Shown here one piece after another: positions 52,257 to 60,848 of a DNA stretch of 64,000 nt. Each line of letters begins with the position of its first letter. Positions within the stretch are counted from its first letter, which is position 1. Location of the stretch: the NCBI RefSeq assembly GCF_001039275.2, contig NZ_CP030117.1, positions 1,066,001-1,130,000 of the forward strand, given 5' to 3'. This stretch comes from Brevibacillus brevis (lineage in GTDB: Bacteria > Bacillota > Bacilli > Brevibacillales > Brevibacillaceae). The notes beneath the pieces were generated by a model. It was not told the DNA's origin. It searched no databases and saw nothing but the letters and a program-made list of their open reading frames with translations. Made by a program: the position numbers and the translations under genes.

Positions 52257-52341
52257 TGGTCAAGGTAACAACCAAGCCGATTAAAGCGACCAGGAACAAC
52301 CCAAACTGGAAAAGTAGTCCGAGTGTTTCATTCGTTACCAC
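52231..52341 (-). CDS. Putative holin-like toxin, type I TA (TxpA-like), 36 aa
   Basis: GTG at 52341 follows GGGGGTGAGG. The peptide begins MVTNETLGLLFQFGLFLVAL and continues IGLVVTLTKKKRPPLS. The layout (ETL, short polar start, one membrane helix with QFGLFLVALIGLV, Lys-rich tail) is that of the putative holin-like toxin family of Firmicutes. TACAAT lies upstream at about 52404-52399 as a -10. Too short for standard ORF calling. Confidence 0.75.
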   Translation of the reverse strand: MVTNETLGLLFQFGLFLVALIGLVVTLTKKKRPPLS

Positions 52342-52521
52342 AGGCCTCACCCCCTTTCAAATGGGGATGAGCCGCGACCACCCTTGAGGAGCCGATTCTA
52401 TTGTACAAGCGAATGATAGCATGGAATGCTCTCTATTTAGTAAGTGTCTTTTTTTATTCGTTATTCACACTAAACTCATCGGAAAAATAAACAAGAAGTG
52501 TCGCTTTGGCAGTTTCCTCTA

Positions 52522-52549
52522 TTGTCAAATCAAAAAACAACAGTATAAT
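52522..52549 (+). promoter_or_regulatory. Sigma-A promoter of ribU
   Basis: TTGTCA (52522-52527), 16-nt spacer, TATAAT (52544-52549), just before the riboswitch. Confidence 0.75.
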
Positions 52550-52567
52550 ATGCTGTATACAACTACA

Positions 52568-52722
52568 CATTCCTTCGGGGCAGGGTGAAATTCCCGACCG
52601 GCGGTGATCATGCTTTGTGCATGTTAAGCCCGCGAGCCTCCCGAGCTGTAAGTAGCGACGGAGTGCAGGATCTGGTGTGATTCCAGAGCCGACAGTACAG
52701 TCTGGATGGGAGAAGGATGACG
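52568..52722 (+). promoter_or_regulatory. FMN riboswitch (RFN element)
   Basis: Conserved RFN blocks in order: CCTTCGGGGCAGGGTG, AAATTCCCGACCGGCGGTGAT, AGCCCGCGAGC, GATCTGGTGTGATTCCAGAGCCGACAG and GTCTGGATGGGAGAAGGATGA. It precedes the riboflavin transporter, which fits. FMN binding would favour the downstream terminator. Confidence 0.95.
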
Positions 52723-52841
52723 ACAGTACGTTTATCACACGTGCTTGTTTGCCTGTGCAAACGGGATGAGAAGGTAGAGGCCAGCCCTCTTGTTTCTTGT
52801 ACCTTTTATTTGCGCACGGTTTTGTCATACGCTTGCAAATG

Positions 52842-52872
52842 CCCTGTGGAACTTATAGCCACAGGGTTTATT
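52842..52872 (+). terminator. Terminator in the riboswitch expression platform
   Basis: CCCTGTGG (52842-52849) pairs with CCACAGGG (52859-52866), followed by TTTATTCTGTTT; 84 nt before the ribU start. Confidence 0.8.
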
Positions 52873-52955
52873 CTGTTTGTGTAACAAGACGTGTGAGCTT
52901 ACAACGACTGTTGCCATTCCTCAAGAAGGAGTAGAAAAATGAGGAGATGGTAAAC

Positions 52956-53567
52956 ATGAAAGAAACAGCGCTGCATTCTTCGCGCACACGTGCAACCCAA
53001 AAGCTGGTGACGATTCCCATGCTGGCGGCCGTTGCATTCATTTTGCAGTATCTCGAGGTTCCCGTACCGCTCATGCCAAGCTTTTTAAAGCTCGACTTCA
53101 GTACACTCCCCGCATTGATCGGGGGACTCATGTACGGACCAGTAGCTGGCGTTATTATCGAGGTACTGAAAAATACACTGCACATGCTCTTTAAAAATAC
53201 AGACGGTCTTTTGATCGGTGAGCTCGCAAACGTTGTAGCAGGATCAAGCTTTATTTTTGCGGCTGTCTACATGCAGCGTCTCGGTCAAGGTAAAAAAGGC
53301 TTCCTGACTGGTCTTGCTCTGGGTACGATTTTGATGACGATTGTCATGGCTGTGGCCAATGCTTATGTGCTGTTGCCTGCGTACGCTGTGCTTTATCAAA
53401 TGCCGCTTGAACAGCTCTTGACCATGTTCAATGCGACAAGTATCTGGTCATTGGTTCTGTACGGAATCGTCCCGTTCAATCTCTTCAAAGGTGTTATGAT
53501 TTCAGTGGTTGCGTATCCGATCTACGTGAAGCTCGGCTCCAGAATCGCTGCGCGTACCAACAATTGA
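52956..53567 (+). CDS. ribU: Riboflavin ECF-transporter S component
   Basis: Encodes 203 aa with about six hydrophobic segments. LVTIPMLAAVAFILQYLEVP, FLKLDFSTLPALIGGLMYGP, VIIEVLKNTLHML and GELANVVAGSSFIFAA match RibU. It binds riboflavin and works with the shared EcfAAT energy module encoded elsewhere. ATG 52956 is 9 nt after GAGGAG. Under FMN riboswitch control. Confidence 0.94.
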   Translation: MKETALHSSRTRATQKLVTIPMLAAVAFILQYLEVPVPLMPSFLKLDFSTLPALIGGLMYGPVAGVIIEVLKNTLHMLFKNTDGLLIGELANVVAGSSFIFAAVYMQRLGQGKKGFLTGLALGTILMTIVMAVANAYVLLPAYAVLYQMPLEQLLTMFNATSIWSLVLYGIVPFNLFKGVMISVVAYPIYVKLGSRIAARTNN

Positions 53568-53592
53568 CAAGCACGATGTGACTCGCTAATAT
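53564..53592 (+). promoter_or_regulatory. Sigma-A promoter of the proS leader, overlapping the ribU stop
   Basis: TTGACA (53564-53569) contains the ribU TGA; 17-nt spacer; TAATAT (53587-53592). Confidence 0.75.
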
Positions 53593-53599
53593 GTTTAGT

Positions 53600-53847
53600 T
53601 AATAGATAGTCACAAGGCTATGAAAGGACCCGCAGCTATTCCCACGTGACAGAGAGTCGGCCCTGGTCTGGAAGGCTGATACGTAAAGGATACCTGCACC
53701 CCATCCTGAAGCCGCTGGTGAAGAGCTAAGCCGGACGCCCACCGTTATCGGGTTATCGAGAGGACTATGGCGTATGCTGTAGTCAATCAGGGTGGTACCG
53801 CGGAAGTTAATCCTCCGTCCCTTTTTGGGATGGGGGATTTTTTGCAT
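53600..53847 (+). promoter_or_regulatory. T-box leader of proS (proline)
   Basis: Stem I elements (AGAGAGTCGGCC and GGTCTGGAAGGCTGAT) precede a probable specifier CCT at 53693-53695 in GGATA-CCT-GCACC. The T-box AGGGTGGTACCGCGG is at 53789-53803. The terminator AATCCTCCGTCCC pairs with GGGATGGGGGATT (about 53809-53839), then TTTTTT. Uncharged tRNA-Pro would allow proS expression. Confidence 0.93.
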
Positions 53848-53878
53848 TTTACGTAAGAACAAAAAGGAGCGTAGACGG

Positions 53879-55345
53879 ATGAAAGAGGACAAAGCGTTTG
53901 TAAAAGAAATTACACCGCAATCGGAGGATTTTTCGCGTTGGTACATCGATGCCATTAAAAAGGCGGATTTGATGGACTACACACCGGTACGCGGCTGCAT
54001 CGTGTTTAAGCCGGATGGCTTTGAACTATGGGAGCGAATTCAAGAGGCGATGAATAAGCGCTTCAAGGAGACAGGGCATCGCAATGCCTATTTCCCGATG
54101 CTGATCCCCGAGTCCTTCTTTCAAAAAGAAAAAGAGCATATCGAGGGCTTCAATCCAGAGTTGCCTTGGGTAACAGAGGCTGGGGGCGAGCCGCTAGAGG
54201 AAAAGCTCGCGCTACGTCCAACCTCCGAGACGATCATCGGACATATGTACAGCCAATGGATTCAAAGCTACCGTGACCTGCCTGTATTAATCAACCAATG
54301 GGCAAACGTTTTTCGTTGGGAAAAGCGGACGATGCCGTTCTTGCGGACATCAGAATTTCTCTGGCAGGAAGGCCACACGGCACATGCGACAGAGGAGGAA
54401 GCTCGTCAGGAAACGATGCAAATGCTGGAGATTTACCGAGAGGTCGTCGAGCAAGAGCTGGCTATTCCGGTTTGGAAGGGACAAAAAACACCGAGTGAAC
54501 GCTTTGCTGGTGCTGTTGACACGTATTCCATTGAAGCGATGATGAAGGATGGCAAAGCAGTGCAAGCGGGCACCTCGCACTATTTGGGCGATAAATTCGC
54601 GCGCGGCTTTGAAATCAAGTTTTTGGATCGTGACAATCAGTTCAAGTACGTTCACACCACATCATGGGGAACCTCTACGCGACTGATTGGTTCAATGATC
54701 ATGGTGCATGGCGATGACCGCGGTCTAGTGTTGTCGCCTCGCATGGCTCCGACACAGGTTATCATGATTCCAGTCGGTCCGATGAAGCTGCGAGAGAAAG
54801 TAATGGAGGCGTTTGATCCTCTCTTTGACGAGATTAAGGCCGCAGGAGTGCGTGTCCGTGCTGATCTTCGGGAAGAAACACCAGGCTGGAAGTTCAATGA
54901 GTGGGAAATGCGTGGGGTTCCTCTGCGTCTGGAGCTCGGACCGCGTGACGTGGAAAATGGTCAAGTAATTCTGGCTCGTCGTGATACAGGGGAGAAGGTG
55001 ACGGTTTCACTTGAAGGTATCGCGCAGACAGTTGTTCAACTGTTGGAAGAGATTCAGCAAAATATGTTCCAAAAAGCACTAGCCTTCCGTGATGAAAACT
55101 CACATTTGGGGATTGATACACTGGAGCAGCTATCCGCTCATATTGCCAAAAACGAGAGCGACAATAAAACGAGTGGATGGGTGTTAGCTGGCTGGTGTGG
55201 GGATGATGCTTGTGAATCGAAGATCAAAGAGGAAACTAAGTTCACCTCTCGCAACATCCCGTTTGAGCCTCCTGTAAAAAAGAAAGCCTGCATTTGCTGC
55301 GGCAAAGAGTCACAGCATAGCGTCTGGTTCGGTCGGGCTTATTAA
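53879..55345 (+). CDS. proS: Prolyl-tRNA synthetase, type 3 (archaeal/eukaryal-like)
   Basis: Encodes 488 aa; ATG 53879 follows AAAAGGAG (the longer frame runs into the T-box). Class II motifs: FPMLIPESFF, LRPTSETIIGHMYSQW, FRWEKRTMPFLRTSEFLWQEGHTAH, and the ATP-site HGDDRGLVLSPRMAP. An anticodon-binding domain (about 285-385) and the C-terminal zinc region (CCGKESQHSVWFGRAY) follow. No editing insertion, as usual for this type. Confidence 0.95.
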   Translation: MKEDKAFVKEITPQSEDFSRWYIDAIKKADLMDYTPVRGCIVFKPDGFELWERIQEAMNKRFKETGHRNAYFPMLIPESFFQKEKEHIEGFNPELPWVTEAGGEPLEEKLALRPTSETIIGHMYSQWIQSYRDLPVLINQWANVFRWEKRTMPFLRTSEFLWQEGHTAHATEEEARQETMQMLEIYREVVEQELAIPVWKGQKTPSERFAGAVDTYSIEAMMKDGKAVQAGTSHYLGDKFARGFEIKFLDRDNQFKYVHTTSWGTSTRLIGSMIMVHGDDRGLVLSPRMAPTQVIMIPVGPMKLREKVMEAFDPLFDEIKAAGVRVRADLREETPGWKFNEWEMRGVPLRLELGPRDVENGQVILARRDTGEKVTVSLEGIAQTVVQLLEEIQQNMFQKALAFRDENSHLGIDTLEQLSAHIAKNESDNKTSGWVLAGWCGDDACESKIKEETKFTSRNIPFEPPVKKKACICCGKESQHSVWFGRAY

Positions 55346-55349
55346 TCAA

Positions 55350-55393
55350 AAAAAGGGTGTGTCCACGCTTCGGCGGCAGGGCACACCCTTTTT
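55350..55393. terminator. Bidirectional terminator between proS and the HAD gene
   Basis: AAAAAGGGTGTGTCC pairs with GGGCACACCCTTTTTT with a loop of about 14 nt; T-runs on both strands. Confidence 0.88.
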
Positions 55394-55397
55394 TCAT

Positions 55398-56036
55398 CTA
55401 GCGTCCGAGTATCCAATCGGTAAAAGCTTGCACATCCGTAAAGTGGTAGTCAGGCTCGGGATCGAATTTTCCCGACTTTTGTGTAACCAAAAGCCAATCC
55501 ACACCGACTGTTCGCAAACCAGCGGCTCGACCAGCCAACACGTCAGCATCACTGTCACCTACGAAAATGGTTTCCGCAGGCGTAGCGCCTAGCTGTTTCA
55601 TAGCGGTCAAAATACCTTCTGGATGAGGCTTTGGTTGTGTAACCTCATCCCCTGTGATCACGACGGAAAAATACGAATCTAATCCCCATTCTCGAAGGGA
55701 AATGTCAGCGCTTTTGCGTCCTTTTCCTGTTACAATTCCCATTTGGATACCTGCTGCGTGAAGTTCATCGAGCATGCTTCGGATATTTTCCGGGTTTTGT
55801 ACGCGGGAGTGTTCGTCTGTGTATACACGATAAAAATGAGCGAGGGCGTTGTCATGGGCATGTGAGGGAAGCTTGTTTTGCAAAATGCCTGTCTCTGTGG
55901 GGCCAAAGAGAGCTACAATCTGCTCGTCGGTATAATGCTCTTGTAAAAACTGCTGAAAGGTAGAGCGAAAAGCGGTGAAGATCAAGGGGAGGGTATCGGC
56001 AACTGTGCCGTCGAAATCAAACAAGATCGTCCGCAT
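55398..56036 (-). CDS. HAD phosphatase, phosphoglycolate phosphatase/PpaX-like
   Basis: Encodes 212 aa. Motif I FDFDGTVADTLPLI, motif II VTGKGRKS, motif III KPHPEGI and motif IV FVGDSDADVLAG. A small helical cap lies between about 15 and 80. Substrate may be phosphoglycolate, pyrophosphate or a nucleotide. It converges on proS. Confidence 0.87.
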   Translation of the reverse strand: MRTILFDFDGTVADTLPLIFTAFRSTFQQFLQEHYTDEQIVALFGPTETGILQNKLPSHAHDNALAHFYRVYTDEHSRVQNPENIRSMLDELHAAGIQMGIVTGKGRKSADISLREWGLDSYFSVVITGDEVTQPKPHPEGILTAMKQLGATPAETIFVGDSDADVLAGRAAGLRTVGVDWLLVTQKSGKFDPEPDYHFTDVQAFTDWILGR

Positions 56037-56064
56037 TGGAGTCCTCCTTTGATTAGAAAATGAA

Positions 56065-56092
56065 AGAAAACCATCGTATCTGATGGTTTTCT
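56065..56092 (-). terminator. Terminator of the ArsR-like regulator gene
   Basis: AGAAAACCATC pairs with GATGGTTTTCT across a 6-nt loop, followed on the minus strand by TTCATTTTC. Confidence 0.8.
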
Positions 56093-56099
56093 AGGTGAC

Positions 56100-56717
56100 T
56101 TACTCATCCGAATCATCAAAAGGATCATCTGCATCATCTGTTGGGTCAGCTGGAGTCAATGGGAACAGGGTGTCGAAAAACTTGAATTTTCGACGGCCAG
56201 ATTCCTTTTTGAACCCTTTGTACTTTTGCAACAGCTCAGAGATGTCTTCCACAAATTGATTACGTTCATCTTGACTCAAATAAAATTCAGTCAAATTATA
56301 AGCGAACGTATTCTGATACTCTTTCCTAACATCTTGGTCGCTTGCGACGAAGCGATTGAGAGTTCGCATGAGGTCCTTTTCCGTAGTACGAAACGGAGTA
56401 AACATGACATCACTTAATTGTTGAGCGTTTTCTTCAATCATCAATTGGAGCTTGACCTGAATGACCTTGGCAACAGGCTCATAATATTTCTCCACAATAG
56501 AGCCTTTTACCCGGGTATCCACTTGCTCGAGCAGCCCAACACGCACGAGCTCCTTCACATGGTAATGTAGCCGTGCTGCATTTTCGCCTAGTTCTGTAGC
56601 GATTTGTTTGGCCGTTCTGGGCTCCAAATCTTCAAAGAGTTCCAAAATTTTAACCCGTTCCGCTATAGCAAGCGATTTTAGCGCTTCTGGATCTGTTACT
56701 TCAAAAAACTCTTTCAT
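56100..56717 (-). CDS. Winged-HTH transcriptional regulator, ArsR-like
   Basis: Encodes 205 aa. The wHTH spans about 8-80: ALKSLAIAERVKILELFEDL, RTAKQIATELGENAARLHYH, VKELVRVGLLEQVDTR. The C-terminal ~110 residues are helical and end in an Asp-rich tail (DPTDDADDPFDDSDE). Effector unknown. Divergent from bcp with 156 nt between. Confidence 0.83.
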   Translation of the reverse strand: MKEFFEVTDPEALKSLAIAERVKILELFEDLEPRTAKQIATELGENAARLHYHVKELVRVGLLEQVDTRVKGSIVEKYYEPVAKVIQVKLQLMIEENAQQLSDVMFTPFRTTEKDLMRTLNRFVASDQDVRKEYQNTFAYNLTEFYLSQDERNQFVEDISELLQKYKGFKKESGRRKFKFFDTLFPLTPADPTDDADDPFDDSDE

Positions 56718-56873
56718 GCGAATTCACCATCCAACTGACTAGGCCAAATTTTATTTTTTTTAATTCTATCCTTTTCTGAATCAAAGCGCAACTTGTATGC
56801 GGATGAAGTGACTACTAGATTGTGGTAAAATGGGACCAGCAAAAACAGGATATTATCGAGAGGAGGGAAAAGT

Positions 56874-57344
56874 TTGACGGCAGTAGGACAAGCTGCACCT
56901 GCATTTACTTTGCAGGCGAGCGACAATCAGACCCTCTCACTTTCCCAATTTCATGGTCAAAATGTAGTGCTATATTTTTATCCGAAGGACCAAACACCGA
57001 CATGTACCACAGAAGCATGTGATTTCCGTGACTTCCATTCGGGCTTTGCTGAGCTGAATACAGTTGTTCTTGGAATCAGTCCAGACTCTGTGAAATCGCA
57101 TGACAAGTTTATCGCGAAGCACGAATTGCCTTTTCCACTTCTGGCAGACCCGGATCACCAAGTGGCAGAGGCTTATGGTGTGTGGGTGTTGAAAAAAATG
57201 TACGGAAGAGAGTACATGGGCATAGAACGCACGACGTTCGTCATCGACAAAGAAGGCAACATTGCAAAAGTATGGCCAAAAGTAAAGGTAAAAGGGCATG
57301 TGCAGGAAGTGCTTCAATTTATTAAGGAAGAGCTTCAATCCTAA
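56874..57344 (+). CDS. bcp: Thioredoxin-dependent thiol peroxidase (BCP)
   Basis: Encodes 156 aa; TTG start 5 nt after GAGAGGAGGG. Peroxiredoxin fold with peroxidatic Cys44 in TPTCTTEACDFRD (usually TPGC; the Gly is Thr here) and a second Cys49, the atypical 2-Cys pair of BCP/PrxQ. FVIDKEGNIAKVWPKVKVKGH is conserved. It corresponds to B. subtilis ygaF, upstream of perR. Confidence 0.93.
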   Translation: MTAVGQAAPAFTLQASDNQTLSLSQFHGQNVVLYFYPKDQTPTCTTEACDFRDFHSGFAELNTVVLGISPDSVKSHDKFIAKHELPFPLLADPDHQVAEAYGVWVLKKMYGREYMGIERTTFVIDKEGNIAKVWPKVKVKGHVQEVLQFIKEELQS

Positions 57345-57381
57345 CGTTTGTTTCGCAATGAGTGAATGGAGGAACATACAG

Positions 57382-58434
57382 ATGAGTGTATCTACGGAAT
57401 ATGTTGTACAAAGTTTTTGCCAATTGGCGAACATCCCAAGTCCATCTGGCAATACGGAAAAAGTAATGGCCTGGGTTGCACAAGAGTTAGAAAAGCTTGG
57501 CGTTTCATATAAACGGACAAACAAAGGAGCAATCGTTGCAACAGTAGCGGGGGCCAGTAATGAAAAGGCAAGACTCTTGACCGCTCATGTCGATACGCTG
57601 GGCGCGATGGTAAAAGAAATAAAGAGCAACGGACGCTTGAAGCTGACCTTGATCGGCGGCTTTGCATTCAATGCGATTGAAGGGGAGCACTGCGTTGTAG
57701 AGACAAGCAGCGGTCGTCTTGTAACCGGTACCATTTTGTCCACTAAAGCTTCCGTACATGTTTACAGCTCAGAAGCGGGGAAAGCTGAGCGCAATGAGGC
57801 GAACATGGAAGTTCGACTGGATGAAAAGGTCACCAGCAAAGAGGAAGTCCTTGCGCTTGGGATTTCCGTCGGAGATTTTGTCTCCTTTGATCCGCGCGTG
57901 ACGGTTACAGATAGCGGCTTTATCAAGTCTCGTCATATTGACGACAAAGCGAGCGTAGCTGTGCTGCTGGGAGTTCTGAAAGAACTGAGTGAATCAGGTG
58001 TGAAGCTGCCTTACACCACGCACTTTTTTATCAGCAATAATGAAGAAATCGGCTACGGTGGCAACTCCAGCATTCCTGACAACGTGGTGGAGTATCTGGC
58101 TGTCGACATGGGCGCGATTGGGGACGGACAGACGACAGATGAGTATTGCGTGTCCATTTGTGCGAAGGATTCCACAGGACCTTACCACTACGGATTGCGC
58201 AGCCATCTGACCAAGCTCGCACAAGCGAACGGTCTGAACTACCAAGTAGACATTTATCCCTACTATGGTTCTGACGCAAGCGCTGCACTGAGGGCCGGAT
58301 ATGACGTTGTCCATGGTTTGATCGGACCGGGAGTAGATGCATCCCACTCCCATGAACGTACACATAAAGAAGCGCTCGATAACACGGCAAAGCTCGTTAT
58401 GGCCTACCTTCAATCAGATGAAATGCAAGCATAG
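57382..58434 (+). CDS. M42-family metallopeptidase (glutamyl aminopeptidase / YsdC-like)
   Basis: Encodes 350 aa; ATG 57382 is 10 nt after GGAGG. Zinc ligands: His/Asp in LTAHVDTLGAMV, Asp in RHIDDKASVAVL, Glu-Glu in FISNNEEIGYGG, Asp in VDMGAIGDG and His in SHSHERTHKEAL. These are the dinuclear site of M42 enzymes, which form dodecameric tetrahedra. Degrades peptides in the cytoplasm. Between bcp and the methyltransferase, possibly one operon. Confidence 0.9.
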   Translation: MSVSTEYVVQSFCQLANIPSPSGNTEKVMAWVAQELEKLGVSYKRTNKGAIVATVAGASNEKARLLTAHVDTLGAMVKEIKSNGRLKLTLIGGFAFNAIEGEHCVVETSSGRLVTGTILSTKASVHVYSSEAGKAERNEANMEVRLDEKVTSKEEVLALGISVGDFVSFDPRVTVTDSGFIKSRHIDDKASVAVLLGVLKELSESGVKLPYTTHFFISNNEEIGYGGNSSIPDNVVEYLAVDMGAIGDGQTTDEYCVSICAKDSTGPYHYGLRSHLTKLAQANGLNYQVDIYPYYGSDASAALRAGYDVVHGLIGPGVDASHSHERTHKEALDNTAKLVMAYLQSDEMQA

Positions 58435-58443
58435 GAGGACCAG

Positions 58444-59205
58444 ATGAGCAATATGTATCAATGGGCTGATTACTATGACCTTACTCAACGCGGTGTTGCG
58501 GGTGATGTTGAGTTCTATCTGGAACAAGCGAAGCTGGCAGGGGGAAAAGTGCTGGATCTCGCTTGCGGCACCGGAAGAATCAGCATTCCGATGGCGCAGG
58601 CTGGCATCGACGTTACCGGAATTGACCTATCCCAAGATATGCTGGCAAGGGCTCAGGTAAAGGCAGAGGAACAAGGTGTAACATCCGGCTTGAAGCTATT
58701 GCAGGGAGATATGCGCTCCTTTGACCTGCAAGAGTCATTTTCGCTGATTATGATTCCTTTTCGGTCGTTTTTGCATCTGTTGCATGTTCAAGAGCAAATG
58801 AAGGCATTGACGTGCATTCGCAAGCATATGGCTCCAGGCGGGAAGTTCATCATGAACGTGTTTGTGCCCAAGATTCATCATTTTTACGAGGAAAATGAAA
58901 AAATGTCCTTGCGTGGCACCTATCCACTGCCGTCGGGGGAAGAGGTTGCCATGTGGGATTACACCCGTTATGACCATTTTCAGCAACTGTCCGAAGTGAC
59001 ACGCATTTACGAGCGTACGAATGCACAGGGCGTTGTGACGGAACGGGTAAAAGGCCGATTTACTCTCCGCTATATTTTCCCCGCGGAGCTCCATCATCTG
59101 CTTCGCTTAAACGGCTTGAAGGTCACACAACGATACGGTTCTTTTGCAAAGACACCTTTTGATGCAAATAGCTCAGAATTGATTCTGGTCGCAGAAGCTT
59201 TGTAA
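58444..59205 (+). CDS. Class I SAM-dependent methyltransferase
   Basis: Encodes 253 aa. Motif I VLDLACGTGRISIPMA, motif post-I VTGIDLSQDML and motif II LLQGDMRSFDL are clear, and FRSFLHLLHVQEQ is typical of this group. Substrate unknown. AGGAGG is just before the ATG and it starts 9 nt after the M42 gene. Confidence 0.87.
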   Translation: MSNMYQWADYYDLTQRGVAGDVEFYLEQAKLAGGKVLDLACGTGRISIPMAQAGIDVTGIDLSQDMLARAQVKAEEQGVTSGLKLLQGDMRSFDLQESFSLIMIPFRSFLHLLHVQEQMKALTCIRKHMAPGGKFIMNVFVPKIHHFYEENEKMSLRGTYPLPSGEEVAMWDYTRYDHFQQLSEVTRIYERTNAQGVVTERVKGRFTLRYIFPAELHHLLRLNGLKVTQRYGSFAKTPFDANSSELILVAEAL

Positions 59206-59230
59206 ACGGAACCTGTGGAGGGGATATGGA

Positions 59231-59779
59231 ATGAAGATTTATACAAAGTCAGGGGATAAAGGTGAGACGTCACTGGTTGCAGGTGTCCGCGTGCCTAAGT
59301 TTGCGGACCGCGTAGAGGCATACGGTACGTGCGATGAAGCCAACTCACAGATAGGATTGGCATTGGCTCTGTTGCCTGCGACAGAAGAATGGAAGGAATT
59401 GCAGGATGTCTTCCATGTCATTCAGACAAAGCTGTTCCATGTAGGGGCTGAGCTGGCGACGCCAGAAGGCAAAAAGGTAGGTTGGCCCATTGCAGAAGAG
59501 GACGTTACTTTTCTGGAAGAGCAAATTGACATGCTAGATGCAAAGCTGCCTCCGCTCACCAATTTTATATTGCCTGGCGGACATCCGGCTGCGGCTGCCT
59601 TCCATGTTTCGCGTACGGTCGTCAGACGTGCAGAGCGCAAAGCAGTCCATGTGGCACAGCAGGAGCAGGTAAACCCGTCCGTGGTTAAGTACCTTAACAG
59701 ATTGTCTGATTATCTGTTCGTTGTGGCTCGTCATATTAATAAAGAGACAAGTGCAGTGGAGAAAACGTTGCACGAATAG
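59231..59779 (+). CDS. Cob(I)alamin adenosyltransferase, PduO type
   Basis: Encodes 182 aa. N-terminal ATP loop KIYTKSGDKGETSLVAG; VEAYGTCDEANSQIGLA; C-terminal RTVVRRAERKAV and LNRLSDYLFVVARHINKE, the substrate-binding signature. It converts cob(I)alamin to adenosylcobalamin. No B12-synthesis genes are nearby. GTGGAGGGG precedes ATG 59231. Confidence 0.93.
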   Translation: MKIYTKSGDKGETSLVAGVRVPKFADRVEAYGTCDEANSQIGLALALLPATEEWKELQDVFHVIQTKLFHVGAELATPEGKKVGWPIAEEDVTFLEEQIDMLDAKLPPLTNFILPGGHPAAAAFHVSRTVVRRAERKAVHVAQQEQVNPSVVKYLNRLSDYLFVVARHINKETSAVEKTLHE

Positions 59780-59783
59780 GCAA

Positions 59784-59815
59784 AAGCCCCCTGGGATCAA
59801 GCAGGGGGCTTCAAC
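59784..59815. terminator. Terminator between adenosyltransferase and SDR genes
   Basis: AAGCCCCCTG pairs with CAGGGGGCTT around GGATCAAG; serves both converging genes. Confidence 0.82.
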
Positions 59816-59818
59816 CTT

Positions 59819-60730
59819 TTATTTTGTACGGAGGTAAGTGGTGATTCCCGGGAGAAAGTCGATTTTTTCGGTGTGAAAAGTATCGTAGAGAAGCTTTCCG
59901 TCCTTACATGCGTTTCCTTCTAGCAGCATAGTGAGCTGCGTGTTGGTAATCGGGAAAAATGGGAATCGCTCCATCATATTTACCACAGGCTTCATGAAAG
60001 CAAGGGGAATGTGAATTTTGTTGACCTTCGGCTTTCCGAGAGCCTCGCCAATCGTATCTAAGATTTGTCCGTAGGAAAGTGGTTCGGGTCCACCTGTTTC
60101 GTAAGTTTGATTGGTTGCTTCGGGTCTGCTCAAGGCTTGGACGAATACATCAGCCACCGTCTTGCGAGCAACTGGTTGCAAAGGGTAGGAGCCATCGCCA
60201 ATGACTGGTGTGACAGGTAATCGGACCAGATCGGCGAGCATATTCACGAATTCATCCCCGGGACCAAAAATGACAGATGGACGGAAAATGACGTACGGAA
60301 TACCGCTTGCTTGAACAAGCTGCTCCGCTTCGTATTTGGTTCGATGATAGGCGCTCGTGGCGTTTTTGCGTGCGCCCAGAGCACTCATATGGACAAAGCG
60401 CTTGATTCCAGCTTGCTTGGCAGCCTCCAGTACATTTTGTGTACCCTCTACATGGATACGAGAAAAGAGAATGCCTTTCCCTGGTTGTTCGCGAATAATT
60501 CCGACGAGGTGGATGACAGCATCGCAGCCTTGCATCCCTCCCATCAAAGATTCTTTATCAAATAGATCGCCAGTCGCTTCCGTTATATGTAGAGTGGCGG
60601 TTTCGTTTTTGGGAAGCTTACCTGTTGAACCAGATCTGGTGAGGCAAACTGTTTCATATCCTTCTGCCTGCAAGCGCTCGAGAATACCCCGTCCAACAAA
60701 CCCAGTGGCACCAGTCAGGAATACTTTCAT
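59819..60730 (-). CDS. NAD(P)-binding protein, atypical extended SDR (NDUFA9-like)
   Basis: Encodes 303 aa; ATG 60730 follows GGGAGGAGG. Rossmann motif FLTGATGFVGRGILERL; DAVIHLVGIIRE; Tyr/Lys in SAYHRTKYEAEQLV; FRPSVIFGPGDEFVN. Members act on quinone- or lipid-linked substrates or only bind NAD(P)H; the role here is unknown. Confidence 0.85.
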   Translation of the reverse strand: MKVFLTGATGFVGRGILERLQAEGYETVCLTRSGSTGKLPKNETATLHITEATGDLFDKESLMGGMQGCDAVIHLVGIIREQPGKGILFSRIHVEGTQNVLEAAKQAGIKRFVHMSALGARKNATSAYHRTKYEAEQLVQASGIPYVIFRPSVIFGPGDEFVNMLADLVRLPVTPVIGDGSYPLQPVARKTVADVFVQALSRPEATNQTYETGGPEPLSYGQILDTIGEALGKPKVNKIHIPLAFMKPVVNMMERFPFFPITNTQLTMLLEGNACKDGKLLYDTFHTEKIDFLPGITTYLRTK

Positions 60731-60848
60731 GGAAAACCTCCTCCCGTTAAATACTTCCAGACCCATTGTACAACAGGTTCAGCCTGCGGTGCTATCGATT
60801 GCTATGTTGACCAAGGCGGTATAATGTAGGGAAAAGGGGGATATATTT

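Noticed and set aside
52454..52828. Minus-strand open frame over the FMN riboswitch
   Set aside because: The interval is a clear RFN element on the plus strand.
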